Assembly: GCA_017626015.1 (NCBI GenBank)
Contig: JAGAJO010000020.1
Coordinates: 1-58,402 of the forward strand
Direction of reading: 5' to 3'
DNA from: Ruminococcus sp.
GTDB lineage: Bacteria; Bacillota; Clostridia; Oscillospirales; Ruminococcaceae
DNA: 58,402 nucleotides
The number at the start of each line of letters is the position of its first letter. Position 1 is the stretch's first letter. Made by a program: the position numbers and the translations under genes. Of the stretch, positions 41,266-50,897 are shown piece by piece. The notes beneath the pieces were generated by a model that was not told where the DNA came from, made no database searches, and was given only the letters and a program-made list of their open reading frames with translations.

Positions 41266-42687
41266 ATGACGAATAATGCAGTTGTTCTTGCCGGTGGGCA
41301 GGGCAAGAGAATGAAAACAAACGCACCTAAGGTTCTGCTTAAGGTGGTGGGAGAGCCTATGCTGGAATGGGTGCTTTCCGCCTGCGAAAATGCCGGGATC
41401 GGGGATATTTGCGTTGTAAAGGGATTTGAGGGGGAGCAGATAGACGGGTATATTTCCGCAAGGCAGTCGAAGGCTGAAATTACTGCGGTAATGCAGCAGG
41501 AGCGTCTTGGGACCGGACACGCAGTTATGCAGGCTGCTGATTTTCTGCGCAGCCATTCGGAGGGAAACACGCTGGTACTCTGCGGGGACGCTCCGTTTAT
41601 TGATGAAGAAACTATCAGGAATGCTCTGGAGCTGCATATTAAAAACGGCAGCGCCGTTACGGTCGTTACCTCCAAGTTAAGGGATCCTTTTGGATATGGC
41701 AGGATCATACGCACGGAGAACGGTATTTCCGGTATTGTGGAGCATAAGGACTGTACTCCGGAGCAGCTTGCGATAAACGAGGTAAACTCCGGCTGCTATT
41801 GGTTCAGGACAGCGGATCTGCTGGATGTTCTCTTTGATATCAAGCCTAACAACGCTCAGGGGGAGTATTACCTTACCGACTGCATTGAGCTGCTTATCGC
41901 CGGTGGAAAAAGGGCTGACGCTTTTGTTTCGGAAAATCCCGACGTTGCCCTCGGTGCAAACGACAGAAGAGGTCTTCTTATGCTTAATGATATTGCCCGA
42001 CGTAATATAATTGAAAAGCATCTTGACGACGGTATAGAGTTCACTTGCACCGACGGTGTTTCAATTGGCAGGAGCGTTAAGATCGGTGCAGGAACGGTGA
42101 TCCACAGCGGAGTAGTTCTCAGAGGAAATACCGTTATCGGAGAAAACTGCGATATCGGAGAAAACTGCCTTATCGAAAACACCTCTGTCGGAAACGGCGT
42201 CCGCCTGAACAGCGTGCAGGCGTATGACTCTGTTATCGAGGACGATGTAAAGATAGGACCGTTCGTTCAGCTCAGACCCGATTCCCACATAAAAAAAGGA
42301 GCGAAAATAGGCGACTTTGTAGAGATCAAGAATTCCACGATAGGGGAGTACACATCGGTTTCACACCTTACATATATAGGAGATTCCGATGTAGGTGCTA
42401 ACGTAAACTTCGGCTGCGGAGTTGTCACGGTCAATTATAACGGCGATAAGAAATTCCGTACGGTAATCGGCGACAATGCGTTTATAGGATGCAATACCAA
42501 TCTGGTCGCTCCCGTAAAGGTAGGCAACGGCGCATATACGGCGGCAGGCTCCACGATCACTTCAGACGTTCCTGACAATGCTCTTGCGATAGAACGTGGA
42601 AGCGCAGTTATCAAGGAGGGCTACGCCGAGAAAAAGCTCAGATCCAGAACAGAGAAATTTCTCAGACTGCACGGAGATAATAAGTAA
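41266..42687 (+). CDS. glmU: bifunctional UDP-GlcNAc pyrophosphorylase / glucosamine-1-phosphate acetyltransferase
   Basis: 473 residues. It makes UDP-GlcNAc for peptidoglycan and wall polymers. The uridyltransferase half (1-230) shows LAGGQGKRMKTNAPKVLLKV, QQERLGTGHAV and LCGDAPFI. The acetyltransferase half is a left-handed beta-helix with RPDSHIKKGAKIGDFVEIKNSTIG and NFGCGVVTVNYNG. The start at 41266 avoids an upstream extension that overlaps the promoter. It is followed by the first TTAAGG palindrome, which probably ends its transcript. Confidence 0.96.
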   Translation: MTNNAVVLAGGQGKRMKTNAPKVLLKVVGEPMLEWVLSACENAGIGDICVVKGFEGEQIDGYISARQSKAEITAVMQQERLGTGHAVMQAADFLRSHSEGNTLVLCGDAPFIDEETIRNALELHIKNGSAVTVVTSKLRDPFGYGRIIRTENGISGIVEHKDCTPEQLAINEVNSGCYWFRTADLLDVLFDIKPNNAQGEYYLTDCIELLIAGGKRADAFVSENPDVALGANDRRGLLMLNDIARRNIIEKHLDDGIEFTCTDGVSIGRSVKIGAGTVIHSGVVLRGNTVIGENCDIGENCLIENTSVGNGVRLNSVQAYDSVIEDDVKIGPFVQLRPDSHIKKGAKIGDFVEIKNSTIGEYTSVSHLTYIGDSDVGANVNFGCGVVTVNYNGDKKFRTVIGDNAFIGCNTNLVAPVKVGNGAYTAAGSTITSDVPDNALAIERGSAVIKEGYAEKKLRSRTEKFLRLHGDNK

Positions 42688-42708
42688 TGCGAAACTCATG
42701 ACGGTTTT

Positions 42709-42762
42709 TTAAGGCAACACCGTACAAAGCCGTCGGGCGGTCTTTGTGCGGTGTTGTCTTAA
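42709..42762. repeat. TTAAGG palindromic element, copy 1 (54 bp)
   Basis: TTAAGGCAACACCGTACAAAG on the left and CTTTGTGCGGTGTTGTCTTAA on the right form a near-perfect inverted repeat of 21 bp with a 12-base centre. It lies between convergent genes and is followed by TATTTTTG, so it can act as the glmU terminator. Its reverse complement matches the first 42 bp of copy 3 with only a few differences. Confidence 0.85.
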
Positions 42763-42790
42763 TATTTTTGAGCCTATTACAGTATAAAAC

Positions 42791-42821
42791 ACCCCCGAAA
42801 GATCTAAGACCTTTCGGGGGT
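42791..42821 (-). terminator. terminator of the rsmD-coaD operon
   Basis: An 11-bp perfect stem ACCCCCGAAAG / CTTTCGGGGGT with a nine-base loop; the minus-strand tail is GTTTTATAC. It sits about 48 bp past the stop codon of the last operon gene. Confidence 0.75.
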
Positions 42822-42868
42822 ATGTTATTCCGTTAGGAGCAGCAGTAAGATTCAACGCCCTGCGGTGT

Positions 42869-43408
42869 TTATCTTTCTCCGATCTTGACAACGGCGTCTC
42901 TTGCGCTTACGACAGCCTTCAGATTCTTTTCAAGAACCTCTGCGGCGTCGGAAAGCGAGCTGTTTATGTTCATAACCATTGCTTCTCTGATCGCCTTTTC
43001 CTTTTCCTTTGCCTGATTTACAATGTCGGCAGCTTCTTCGTTAGCTCTCTGAGCCTGAGCCTTGGCATACTCGTTAGCCCTTGATATGATCTCCTGCTGG
43101 GAAACAAGCTTGTCAGCCTGAGCCTGAGCATCCTTTATGATAGCGTCAGCCTTCTGCTTTGCTTTTGCAACAATATCCTCTGCCTCCCGGTTAGCCTCTG
43201 CCATGATAGAGCTTTTCTCCCTTGCCATATCCTTGGCACGCTTGACCTCCGGCGGCATATTGAGCCTTATACTGTCAATGTATTCATGCAGCTGGTCTGC
43301 GTCGACCATTTTTTTGTTGGAAAAAGGCACTGCGGACGCAGATTCAATTTCTTCGTCCATTTTGGCGAGGATCTTTTCAACCTCGTTCTGCTCTTTGTTT
43401 TCGCTCAT
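42869..43408 (-). CDS. coiled-coil protein, V-ATPase-subunit-H/DivIVA-like
   Basis: 179 residues, soluble. From about residue 55 to 165 it is one long Ala/Glu/Lys/Gln-rich helix (KDMAREKSSIMAEANREA, AKAKQKADAIIKDAQAQAD), typical of proteins annotated as ATPase or DivIVA-like in Clostridia; the N-terminal 50 residues are acidic. No enzymatic motif is present. The start at 43408 follows AAAGGACG at nine bases; an ATG at 43426 is an alternative. It is the third gene of rsmD-coaD-this, 35 bp after coaD. Function unknown; a structural or polarity role is a guess. Confidence 0.7.
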   Translation of the reverse strand: MSENKEQNEVEKILAKMDEEIESASAVPFSNKKMVDADQLHEYIDSIRLNMPPEVKRAKDMAREKSSIMAEANREAEDIVAKAKQKADAIIKDAQAQADKLVSQQEIISRANEYAKAQAQRANEEAADIVNQAKEKEKAIREAMVMNINSSLSDAAEVLEKNLKAVVSARDAVVKIGER

Positions 43409-43443
43409 ATTAATACGTCCTTTCATTACCTTTCGGTATTATT

Positions 43444-43944
43444 TTATTTGGTTGTTTGATCAGGCTTATAAAGTCTGTTTTTTATTGTGTCAAGAATTTC
43501 CGGCGGAACAAATCCGTCTATATCTCCCCCGAAGCTTGCGATCTCCTTGACGACGCTGGAGGATAAAAACATATTCTCTCCTGTCGTGGTGAGAAATACG
43601 GTTTCGGCATCGCTGTAAAGCTTTTTATTGGCGAGCGCCATCTGGAACTCGTATTCAAAGTCGGAGACGGCACGCAGACCCTTTACGATAGCGGTAGCGT
43701 GAGACATTTTCAGATAATCCGCCAGCAGACCGTCGTAGCAGTCTACGACTACGTTGTCCAAATGCTTTGTGACTGCCATTATCATTTCCATACGCTCTTT
43801 TGAAGAAAAGCTTGCGCTGTGTTTGTTTTTATTGAATGAAACAAGCACAATTACCTTGTCAAATATCTTAGCGGCACGATTGATTATGTCCAGATGACCG
43901 AGTGTTACCGGGTCAAAGCTGCCCGGACAAACAGCAATTCTCAT
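43444..43944 (-). CDS. coaD: phosphopantetheine adenylyltransferase
   Basis: 166 residues, the usual length. It converts 4'-phosphopantetheine and ATP to dephospho-CoA, the penultimate step of CoA synthesis. The nucleotidyltransferase motif is clear: CPGSFDPVTLGHLDII (T/HxGH family), with VKGLRAVSDFEYEFQMALAN and the C-terminal ENMFLSSSVVKEIASFGGD. It begins two bases after the rsmD stop, an arrangement conserved in Firmicutes. Confidence 0.97.
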   Translation of the reverse strand: MRIAVCPGSFDPVTLGHLDIINRAAKIFDKVIVLVSFNKNKHSASFSSKERMEMIMAVTKHLDNVVVDCYDGLLADYLKMSHATAIVKGLRAVSDFEYEFQMALANKKLYSDAETVFLTTTGENMFLSSSVVKEIASFGGDIDGFVPPEILDTIKNRLYKPDQTTK

Positions 43945-43946
43945 AA

Positions 43947-44495
43947 TTATTCTTCCTTTGAGGGGATTTTGTAGATAGTGACTGCGATTTTACCGTACTT
44001 ATATCTTTTGTGAAGCTCAAATCTGCCGCAGCTTTCGGGAAGCACGAGCTCCTTTTCGTGTTCGCAGACTGCCAGGGCGCCTTCGTTCAGCTTGCAGTCA
44101 AGCAGCGGAAGAGCCTTTTCAATAAGACCGCAGCCGTAGGGAGGGTCGAGAAAAGCAATATCGATTCCGCTTTTTGCAGCCTTAAGATACTCCAGACTGT
44201 CCATATTGAGGACACGGGAAGCCCCGTTAAAATTGCAGGATCGTATATTCTCTTTTATTATTGCCGCAGCAGCGGGGTTTTTATCCACAAAAACGCAGTG
44301 AGCGGCGCCCCTGCTGAGAGCCTCTATGCCAAGCTGACCGCTGCCTGCAAACAGATCAAGTACGTTTGCTGCGGGGACATCGAACTGTATTGCCGAAAAA
44401 ACTGCTTCCTTGACCTTGTCCGCTGTAGGACGGGTATCCATAGTTTCAAGGGTTTTAAGCTTTTTTCCCCTGCATATGCCGGTAATAACTCTCAT
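43947..44495 (-). CDS. rsmD: 16S rRNA (guanine966-N2)-methyltransferase
   Basis: 182 residues. It methylates G966 of 16S rRNA in the assembled 30S subunit. Family motifs: MRVITGICRGKKLKTLE, RPTADKVKEAVFSAI, the SAM-binding VLDLFAGSGQLGIEALSRGA, and the catalytic FLDPPYG. TAGGAG precedes the ATG. First gene of the operon with coaD. Confidence 0.95.
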   Translation of the reverse strand: MRVITGICRGKKLKTLETMDTRPTADKVKEAVFSAIQFDVPAANVLDLFAGSGQLGIEALSRGAAHCVFVDKNPAAAAIIKENIRSCNFNGASRVLNMDSLEYLKAAKSGIDIAFLDPPYGCGLIEKALPLLDCKLNEGALAVCEHEKELVLPESCGRFELHKRYKYGKIAVTIYKIPSKEE

Positions 44496-44524
44496 AAAAA
44501 ATCTCCTAAAATCATTATATAGTA

Positions 44525-44553
44525 ATTATACAATATTTATTTTGATTTGTCCA
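44525..44553 (-). promoter_or_regulatory. promoter of rsmD-coaD
   Basis: On the minus strand TGGACA (44548-44553), 17 bp, TATAAT (44525-44530), giving a leader of about 25 nt. Confidence 0.65.
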
Positions 44554-44591
44554 GTATATTTTATACTTTTTTTCATTTTCTATACACGGTA

Positions 44592-44654
44592 CAAAAAAGG
44601 GACTCCACAAAGGAAGTCCCTTAGTTATTTTTTGTAAAACCGCTGTTTCAGCGG
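44592..44654 (-). terminator. two hairpins after the Ser-rich protein gene
   Basis: First a compact ACCGCTG / CAGCGGT-like stem (44639-44654) right after the stop codon, then AAGGGACT / AGTCCCTT (44597-44622) whose minus-strand tail is T6. The second is the intrinsic terminator. Confidence 0.75.
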
Positions 44655-44657
44655 AAA

Positions 44658-45650
44658 TTACTTTCTCTTGGAAACTACGAGAGCTGCGCCTGCGAGAGCA
44701 AGACCTGCAAGTGCGATACCTGCTGTTGCGCCTGTGCCTGCGTTTGTATCGTCAGAAGCCTTTGAGGAAGAAGCTGCTGATGAGGAAGAAGTCTTAGTAG
44801 TTGTTCCGCCATTGTTTGTAGAACCAGCCTTGGAAGAAGAGCTGCTCTTAGAGGAAGAACTGCTGGAAGAAGAGCTGGAGCTGCTTGAACCAAAGCTTGA
44901 GCTGCTTGAACCAGAGCTTGAGCTTGAAGAATTGTCAGCTGCAGGCTCCTCATTAGCCTTTGCAGACCACTTGTAGCCACTTCTGTCTGTGCCGTCTTCA
45001 AATACGGAATCCTTGCTGTTAGGATCAACAACAGTGATAGTACCGCTCTGAGCAATGCTTACAGTGTACTGACCGTCGCCGTTGATCTCAGTGTCGCCGC
45101 AGTCTACGTTATCGTCAAAGCCGTATCCTCCGCCCTGAACGCCGACTACCTTGTTAGGAAATGCAGCGGGAGCAACGAACGCACTTGTATCTGATCCGTA
45201 TGTGTTTCTGAAGTTCCATGTGCCGTCACACTGGAAAGCGATACCTGCATTACCGGAAACATCGCCAAGACCCTCAAGAGTGAAATCAACGGTAATGTAC
45301 TCGCCCTCGCCTGCAAGAGGAGCCTCAGTTGTAGGCCTCTCGATCTTATTGTTATAAGCATTGAGGACCTCAAAGCAAAGGTATGCCTCGTCGGACTTCT
45401 GAGTAACAACGTCCATTGTGTATGTCTGAGATCCTATAGTGATCGTAGCGTCCTTACAAGTAACAGCCTGACCGTTAACCATTGCAATAGTCTGGTTACC
45501 GTTTTCATCATCTACGACTTCATCAACAGGGATATCAGTTGTGATAAGGATAAACTTGTAAAGCGGATCGGCAGCTGATACATTGGCAGCAAAAGCTGTC
45601 AGAGCGATAGCGGAAGCAGCCATGCCGGCAAAAATCTTTTTAAGTTTCAT
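44658..45650 (-). CDS. secreted Ser-rich surface protein with unusual sorting-like tail
   Basis: 330 residues. Signal peptide MKLKKIFAGMAASAIALTAF, cleaved near VSA|AD (about 27). A globular domain of about 205 residues follows with no family I recognise (beta-rich, GVQGGGYGFDDNV near 195). Residues about 238-310 are almost only Ser with Gly/Lys/Ala, a wall-spanning linker. The C-terminus NAGTGATAGIALAGLALAGAALVVSKRK-type arrangement (TG motif, about 18 hydrophobic residues, basic end) resembles an LPXTG/NPXTG sorting signal, but the proline is missing. Strong codon bias and a good promoter suggest high expression. Confidence 0.7.
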   Translation of the reverse strand: MKLKKIFAGMAASAIALTAFAANVSAADPLYKFILITTDIPVDEVVDDENGNQTIAMVNGQAVTCKDATITIGSQTYTMDVVTQKSDEAYLCFEVLNAYNNKIERPTTEAPLAGEGEYITVDFTLEGLGDVSGNAGIAFQCDGTWNFRNTYGSDTSAFVAPAAFPNKVVGVQGGGYGFDDNVDCGDTEINGDGQYTVSIAQSGTITVVDPNSKDSVFEDGTDRSGYKWSAKANEEPAADNSSSSSSGSSSSSFGSSSSSSSSSSSSSKSSSSSKAGSTNNGGTTTKTSSSSAASSSKASDDTNAGTGATAGIALAGLALAGAALVVSKRK

Positions 45651-45683
45651 AAATAAAACTTCCTTTCTTAATAACTTAATTGT

Positions 45684-45712
45684 ATTATACTTTATTTTTG
45701 TTAAAAATTCAA
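45684..45712 (-). promoter_or_regulatory. promoter of the Ser-rich protein
   Basis: On the minus strand TTGAAT (45707-45712), 17 bp, TATAAT (45684-45689), followed by a GAAAGGAAG ribosome binding site. Confidence 0.75.
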
Positions 45713-45842
45713 TCGACTATTTACACAAATGTGTTATCGTTTTCTTATGCATTTATAACAACTTTTCACATGGAAAATTATATATATCGGATAAAAAAAG
45801 GCATAAATATCACAATTTGAAACTATGTTGATTTATTGTATG

Positions 45843-46604
45843 CTACTTTATTTTACTGTGCTGTATTTTTCCTGCAACTGCCAGAGCTAACTTTCTGGGA
45901 GTAAGTCTTGCCGCCGCCTCGGACAGTCTGATGGTTTTTCCGGGAACGATAATAAGCTTTTTTTCAAAAAGCCCCGATACTCCTGTCTCTGCACACTCTC
46001 TGGCGGATATGGGACCTACTGAGAATTCGCAGCCTGCAACGCTGTTAAATTCTGTATCCACCGGTCCGGGACAAAGTGCTGAAATGTGGACGTTCGATCC
46101 GCTGCTTCTCAGCTCCTCGTAAATTGCGCCTGTGAGACTCACAACATAGGATTTTGTGGCGTAATAAGCAGCCATCATGGGTCCGCCGGGCATAAGTCCC
46201 GCAGAGGACGCCACATTCAGGATGTATCCTCTGTCCGCTTTTACAAAGTCCTTAAGGAAAAGCTTGGTGAGGATATGGACAGCCTTTATGTTGGTGTCTA
46301 TCATTTTAAGTTCGGTTTCAAGAGGTATCTCGGTGAATTTTCCAAGGCTGCCAAAGCCGGCATTGTTTACCAGTACTGAGATCTTTTCGTTTTTCAGCTC
46401 GTTGTAGAGTCTTTCGCATTCTTCGGGGAGCGAAAGATCGCAGACGACGATCCTGCTTTCGCCGCAGAGACTGTCCGCAAGCGATCTGAGTTTGTTCTCA
46501 CGTCTGGCAGTAAGGATCACCTTAAAGCCCTCGGAGCTTAGTATTTTTGCGATTTCTGCGCCTATTCCGGAACTGGCGCCCGTTATCAAAGCTGTTTTTG
46601 ACAT
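45843..46604 (-). CDS. short-chain dehydrogenase/reductase
   Basis: 253 residues, classical SDR. The Rossmann motif is TGASSGIG with TARRENKL after beta-2, giving likely NADP preference; NNAG, a catalytic Ser in VASSAGLMPG and Y-x-x-x-K in YYATKSYV are present. The C-terminal SLTGAIYEEL..SNVHISALCPGPVDTEF is typical of DltE/YqjQ-like oxidoreductases. Substrate unknown. The start at 46604 is chosen because GGAGG is six bases upstream; the ATG at 46610 would overlap it. Monocistronic with its own promoter. Confidence 0.9.
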   Translation of the reverse strand: MSKTALITGASSGIGAEIAKILSSEGFKVILTARRENKLRSLADSLCGESRIVVCDLSLPEECERLYNELKNEKISVLVNNAGFGSLGKFTEIPLETELKMIDTNIKAVHILTKLFLKDFVKADRGYILNVASSAGLMPGGPMMAAYYATKSYVVSLTGAIYEELRSSGSNVHISALCPGPVDTEFNSVAGCEFSVGPISARECAETGVSGLFEKKLIIVPGKTIRLSEAAARLTPRKLALAVAGKIQHSKIK

Positions 46605-46630
46605 ATTCATCCTCCGTACAAATTTTTTTC

Positions 46631-46659
46631 ATTATAACGTATTTAATGATTTTTGTCAA
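46631..46659 (-). promoter_or_regulatory. promoter of the SDR gene
   Basis: On the minus strand consensus TTGACA (46654-46659), 17 bp, TATAAT (46631-46636). The rest of the 46605-46975 gap holds the gdhA terminators and nothing coding. Confidence 0.85.
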
Positions 46660-46840
46660 TCCTTATCCATAAAAACTGCGTAAAATTCATGCTCGCATCT
46701 GTCGGGAAATATTGTAATGCCTGCATTCCTGACGTCCGGACGGAATTTCCGATATATTTTTTTAGATCATTGCCGATCTTTCCGATATATATTCACGCTT
46801 AAGTTTTAAAATATCCTGCAATGACCTGGATCATGATCAC

Positions 46841-46880
46841 AAAAAAAGAGCCGCTGCAAAAGGCGCAGCAGCTCTTTTCG
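46841..46880 (-). terminator. terminator of gdhA
   Basis: GAGC-GCTGC / GCAGC-GCTC stem with flanking A7 and T4 on the plus strand, so the minus-strand RNA ends in a run of seven U. Two further short hairpins lie between it and the stop codon (46937-46954 GGAGCA/TGCTCC and 46960-46978). Confidence 0.85.
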
Positions 46881-46975
46881 GAAAGCCGAACGAAAAACGT
46901 TATTCCGTTCAAAATTTTTTTCATGTATGGGGGTAGGAGCAAAGCTCTGCTCCTCACTGATAAACTGATGTTTTA

Positions 46976-48684
<1,709 letters not shown>

Positions 48685-48713
48685 TTGACATTGAGGATCA
48701 AAAAGTGTAAAAT
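48685..48713 (+). promoter_or_regulatory. promoter of nth
   Basis: TTGACA at 48685-48690, 17 bp, TAAAAT at 48708-48713. Confidence 0.75.
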
Positions 48714-48752
48714 GGTATTTACAGAGTGATAATCTCGGAAAGGGTGATGAAA

Positions 48753-49397
48753 ATGACGAAAAAGGAAAGGGCGGCAGAGGTCATTCAAAGGCTTGAGGGC
48801 GTTTATCCCGACGCTTTATGTTCGCTGACGTATCAGAAGCCTCACGAGCTTATGATAGCCGGCAGGCTCTCCGCACAGTGTACCGACGCAAGGGTCAATA
48901 CGGTTACAAAGGTTCTGTTTGAAAGGTACAGATCCATAGACGATTTTGCCGCTGCTGACGTTCATGACATAGAGGAGATCGTCAAGCCCTGCGGACTTTA
49001 CAAAACAAAGGCTCTTTCTATCGTTACCATGTGCAGACAGATCCGTGATGATCACGGCGGAGAGATCCCGGACAGTATTGAGGAGCTTACAAAGCTTTCG
49101 GGGATAGGCCGCAAAACAGCCAATCTTATTATGGGGGACGTTTTCCATAAGCCGGCTGTTGTGACCGATACCCACTGCATAAGGATATGCGGAAGGCTGG
49201 GTCTTACCGGGAACAAAGAACCTGCTAAGGTGGAGCAGGATCTTCTGAAGATACTGCCCCCTGAAAAATCCTCTGACTTCTGTCATCGTCTGGTGCTTTT
49301 TGGCAGAGAATACTGCAAGGCGAGAGGAGAACGCTGTGCAGACTGCCCGCTGAAGGATCTTTGTCCAAGCGGAGGAAGGCAATTGTTGAAGCGCTGA
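48753..49397 (+). CDS. nth: endonuclease III
   Basis: 214 residues. A bifunctional DNA glycosylase/AP lyase acting on oxidised pyrimidines. The helix-hairpin-helix LSGIGRKTANLIMG carries the catalytic lysine, VTDTHCIRIC the catalytic aspartate, and a [4Fe-4S] site is formed by the C-terminal cysteines in CKARGERCADCPLKDLC (spacing 6-2-5). The start at 48753 is preferred because AAGGG lies eight bases upstream; GTG 48726 and ATG 48747 are alternatives. The TTAAGG palindrome copy 2 lies 13 bp after the stop. Confidence 0.95.
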   Translation: MTKKERAAEVIQRLEGVYPDALCSLTYQKPHELMIAGRLSAQCTDARVNTVTKVLFERYRSIDDFAAADVHDIEEIVKPCGLYKTKALSIVTMCRQIRDDHGGEIPDSIEELTKLSGIGRKTANLIMGDVFHKPAVVTDTHCIRICGRLGLTGNKEPAKVEQDLLKILPPEKSSDFCHRLVLFGREYCKARGERCADCPLKDLCPSGGRQLLKR

Positions 49398-49410
49398 ATT
49401 TTTAGCTTTT

Positions 49411-49453
49411 TAAGGCAACACCGCACAACTATTGTGTGAGGTGTTGCCTTAAA
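49411..49453. repeat. TTAAGG palindromic element, copy 2 (43 bp)
   Basis: TTAAGGCAACACCGCACAA and TTGTGTGAGGTGTTGCCTTAA form an inverted repeat around a very short centre. It sits between the convergent nth and the small-protein trio, overlapping the 3' end of the last trio gene, and could terminate both transcripts. Confidence 0.85.
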
Positions 49454-49817
49454 GCAGGAGATATCCCAGTCCCAGCAGAAGCTTGACGTCAGCGCCCTGC
49501 TTGTACAGTATGTAGATGAGCATACCTATGAGCGCTTTTTCTTCGTCGATCTTTATACCTCCGAGGCTGAAAAGCTCCCCCTTTTTGCCGCCGCCCAGAA
49601 GCGAACCTAAAAGCCCTCCCAGGTCAGGCTGACCGGAGCCTTGACCGGGATGTCCGGGCGGGGTGTTTTCCGGGGGACCGGCAGGGGCGGCGTTTTCTTC
49701 GCTGCCGTTTTGCTTCGGCGGTTCGTCCACCATGGAACGTGAACGCCGCTGCATTTCCCTGACCCGTCTTACCGCTTCCTCCTGCATAGCGTTGAAACGG
49801 TTTTCAGAGTAAGCCAA
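49449..49817 (-). CDS. small protein C of an unnamed trio
   Basis: 122 residues from a probable TTG start at 49817, eight bases after GGAGG; that ribosome binding site lies inside the final codons of the upstream gene, and the two frames overlap by 14 bp, so translation is coupled. A GTG at 49826 overlaps the site and is less likely. Layout: N-terminal helix (MQEEAVRRVREMQRRS), Pro/Gly/Asn-rich disordered middle, a GGLLGSLLGGG segment, and a hydrophobic C-terminal region (IGMLIYILYKQ...LLLGLGYLLL) able to sit in or on a membrane. No family recognised. The last codons overlap palindrome copy 2. Confidence 0.6.
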   Translation of the reverse strand: MAYSENRFNAMQEEAVRRVREMQRRSRSMVDEPPKQNGSEENAAPAGPPENTPPGHPGQGSGQPDLGGLLGSLLGGGKKGELFSLGGIKIDEEKALIGMLIYILYKQGADVKLLLGLGYLLL

Positions 49818-50316
49818 ACAAGTCACCTCCCAGTAATCCGCTTTCTTTTAGAGCAGGATAGACAGCAAACAGCCTGAATATTTTTATCAGCCTGTCTATC
49901 TTTATCTGATTTTCCTCCTTTAAAAGAGGTCTCAGCGCCATAAGCAGATCGATGTTTTTATCCGGCTTTCTTGCGCTGCTTATGACTTGACCCAGTTGTA
50001 AGAGCTTCGCTGCGTCGAAATCCGGCGCAGACGGTATCGCTGAACTCTGGGGCGTTCCCTGACCGCCGATAGGGCTTCCCGCAGCAGGGGTCAGACCCGG
50101 CGATGTGCCAGTGCTGGGCTGCTGGGGGATCATTCCGGACAGTCCGGACAGGATCGATGAAAGATCCGGAGCCTGAGGAGCATTCTTGGGGCTTTCAGGC
50201 TGAGCAGTCTGATCCTGCGGCATCTGGGAGGTAAGCATATTTGCAAGCTCCTTTATCTGATTCATGCTTTCCTCGTCGTTCAGAACATTCTGAAGCTTAT
50301 TCATTAGATCGTCCAT
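49804..50316 (-). CDS. small protein B of an unnamed trio
   Basis: 170 residues. The N-terminal helix (MDDLMNKLQNVLNDEESMNQIKELANML) is followed by a Pro/Gln/Ser/Gly-rich disordered linker (about 38-100), then a helical C-terminal domain (about 100-165: DFDAAKLLQLGQVISS, NIDLLMALRPLLKEENQIKIDRLIKIFRL) and a GLLGGDLFGLL end. The ATG at 50316 is preferred with AAAGGTGG upstream; an in-frame GTG at 50337 lacks a site. I believe similar proteins with this N-helix/linker/C-helix plan are scattered through Clostridia without a name, but I cannot verify it here. It overlaps gene C and follows gene A by 39 bp. Confidence 0.65.
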   Translation of the reverse strand: MDDLMNKLQNVLNDEESMNQIKELANMLTSQMPQDQTAQPESPKNAPQAPDLSSILSGLSGMIPQQPSTGTSPGLTPAAGSPIGGQGTPQSSAIPSAPDFDAAKLLQLGQVISSARKPDKNIDLLMALRPLLKEENQIKIDRLIKIFRLFAVYPALKESGLLGGDLFGLL

Positions 50317-50355
50317 GGCTCCTTCACCACCTTTCACGCTGACAGATCTTATCTG

Positions 50356-50616
50356 CTACTTTCCCGAAAGCTTGCGGTATATCGCCTGAGCCTGCGGCGA
50401 TGAAAGTATCCTTTCGCAGGCAGCCTTGTTGGAAAGCGCCTGGGTCAGCATTGCGGCTTCGTTAGCAGGCATTCCCGAAAGAGCCTTGTCGAAGGTGCCG
50501 TCCTGGAGCTGTTTCTGAAGGGTCTCGGGAGTTGTGCCTAGCTTTTTGGAAGCAACGGCAAGCAATGACTGAAGCGCCTGTGGAGGTAAATTGTTCAAAT
50601 TATTAATATTGCTCAT
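50356..50616 (-). CDS. small protein A of an unnamed trio
   Basis: 86 residues, entirely helical in appearance, no cysteine-based motif: NLPPQALQSLLAVASKKLG, then TPETLQKQLQDGTFDKAL, and ALSNKAACERILSSPQAQAI near the end. AAAGGAG lies eight bases before the ATG at 50616. First gene of the trio; the 181-bp palindromic element copy 3 lies 75 bp upstream of it. Function unknown; the shared operon suggests that A, B and C act together. Confidence 0.65.
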   Translation of the reverse strand: MSNINNLNNLPPQALQSLLAVASKKLGTTPETLQKQLQDGTFDKALSGMPANEAAMLTQALSNKAACERILSSPQAQAIYRKLSGK

Positions 50617-50691
50617 AAAAAATTCTCCTTTTTTCAATTGCTTTTTATAAATTAATATGTTATACTGTGTTTAATTATTCTGAAACGATAT

Positions 50692-50872
50692 TTAAGGCAG
50701 CACCGCACAAAGACCGCCTGACGGCTTTGTACGCCATATGCTTGCATTATTTTCCGTCATATCGCACAGAAACTCCTTGAAATACGACAGTATTCCTTCG
50801 CCGTTTCTGTACAATCTGACGAAAAATCTGACTGCGCATCTGCCGCACAATCTTTGTGCGGTGTTGCCTTAA
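50692..50872. repeat. TTAAGG element, copy 3 (181 bp, MITE-like)
   Basis: Terminal inverted repeats TTAAGGCAGCACCGCACAAAGA and its near complement at the right end (TCTTTGTGCGGTGTTGCCTTAA) enclose about 140 bp without a gene. The first 42 bp match copy 1 in reverse complement, after which copy 3 continues with an unrelated 120-bp interior. It sits between the divergent small-protein trio and the phosphodiesterase gene, 25 bp before the latter's start. Confidence 0.8.
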
Positions 50873-50897
50873 CAGTTTTCGGATCGGAGGAAAATAT

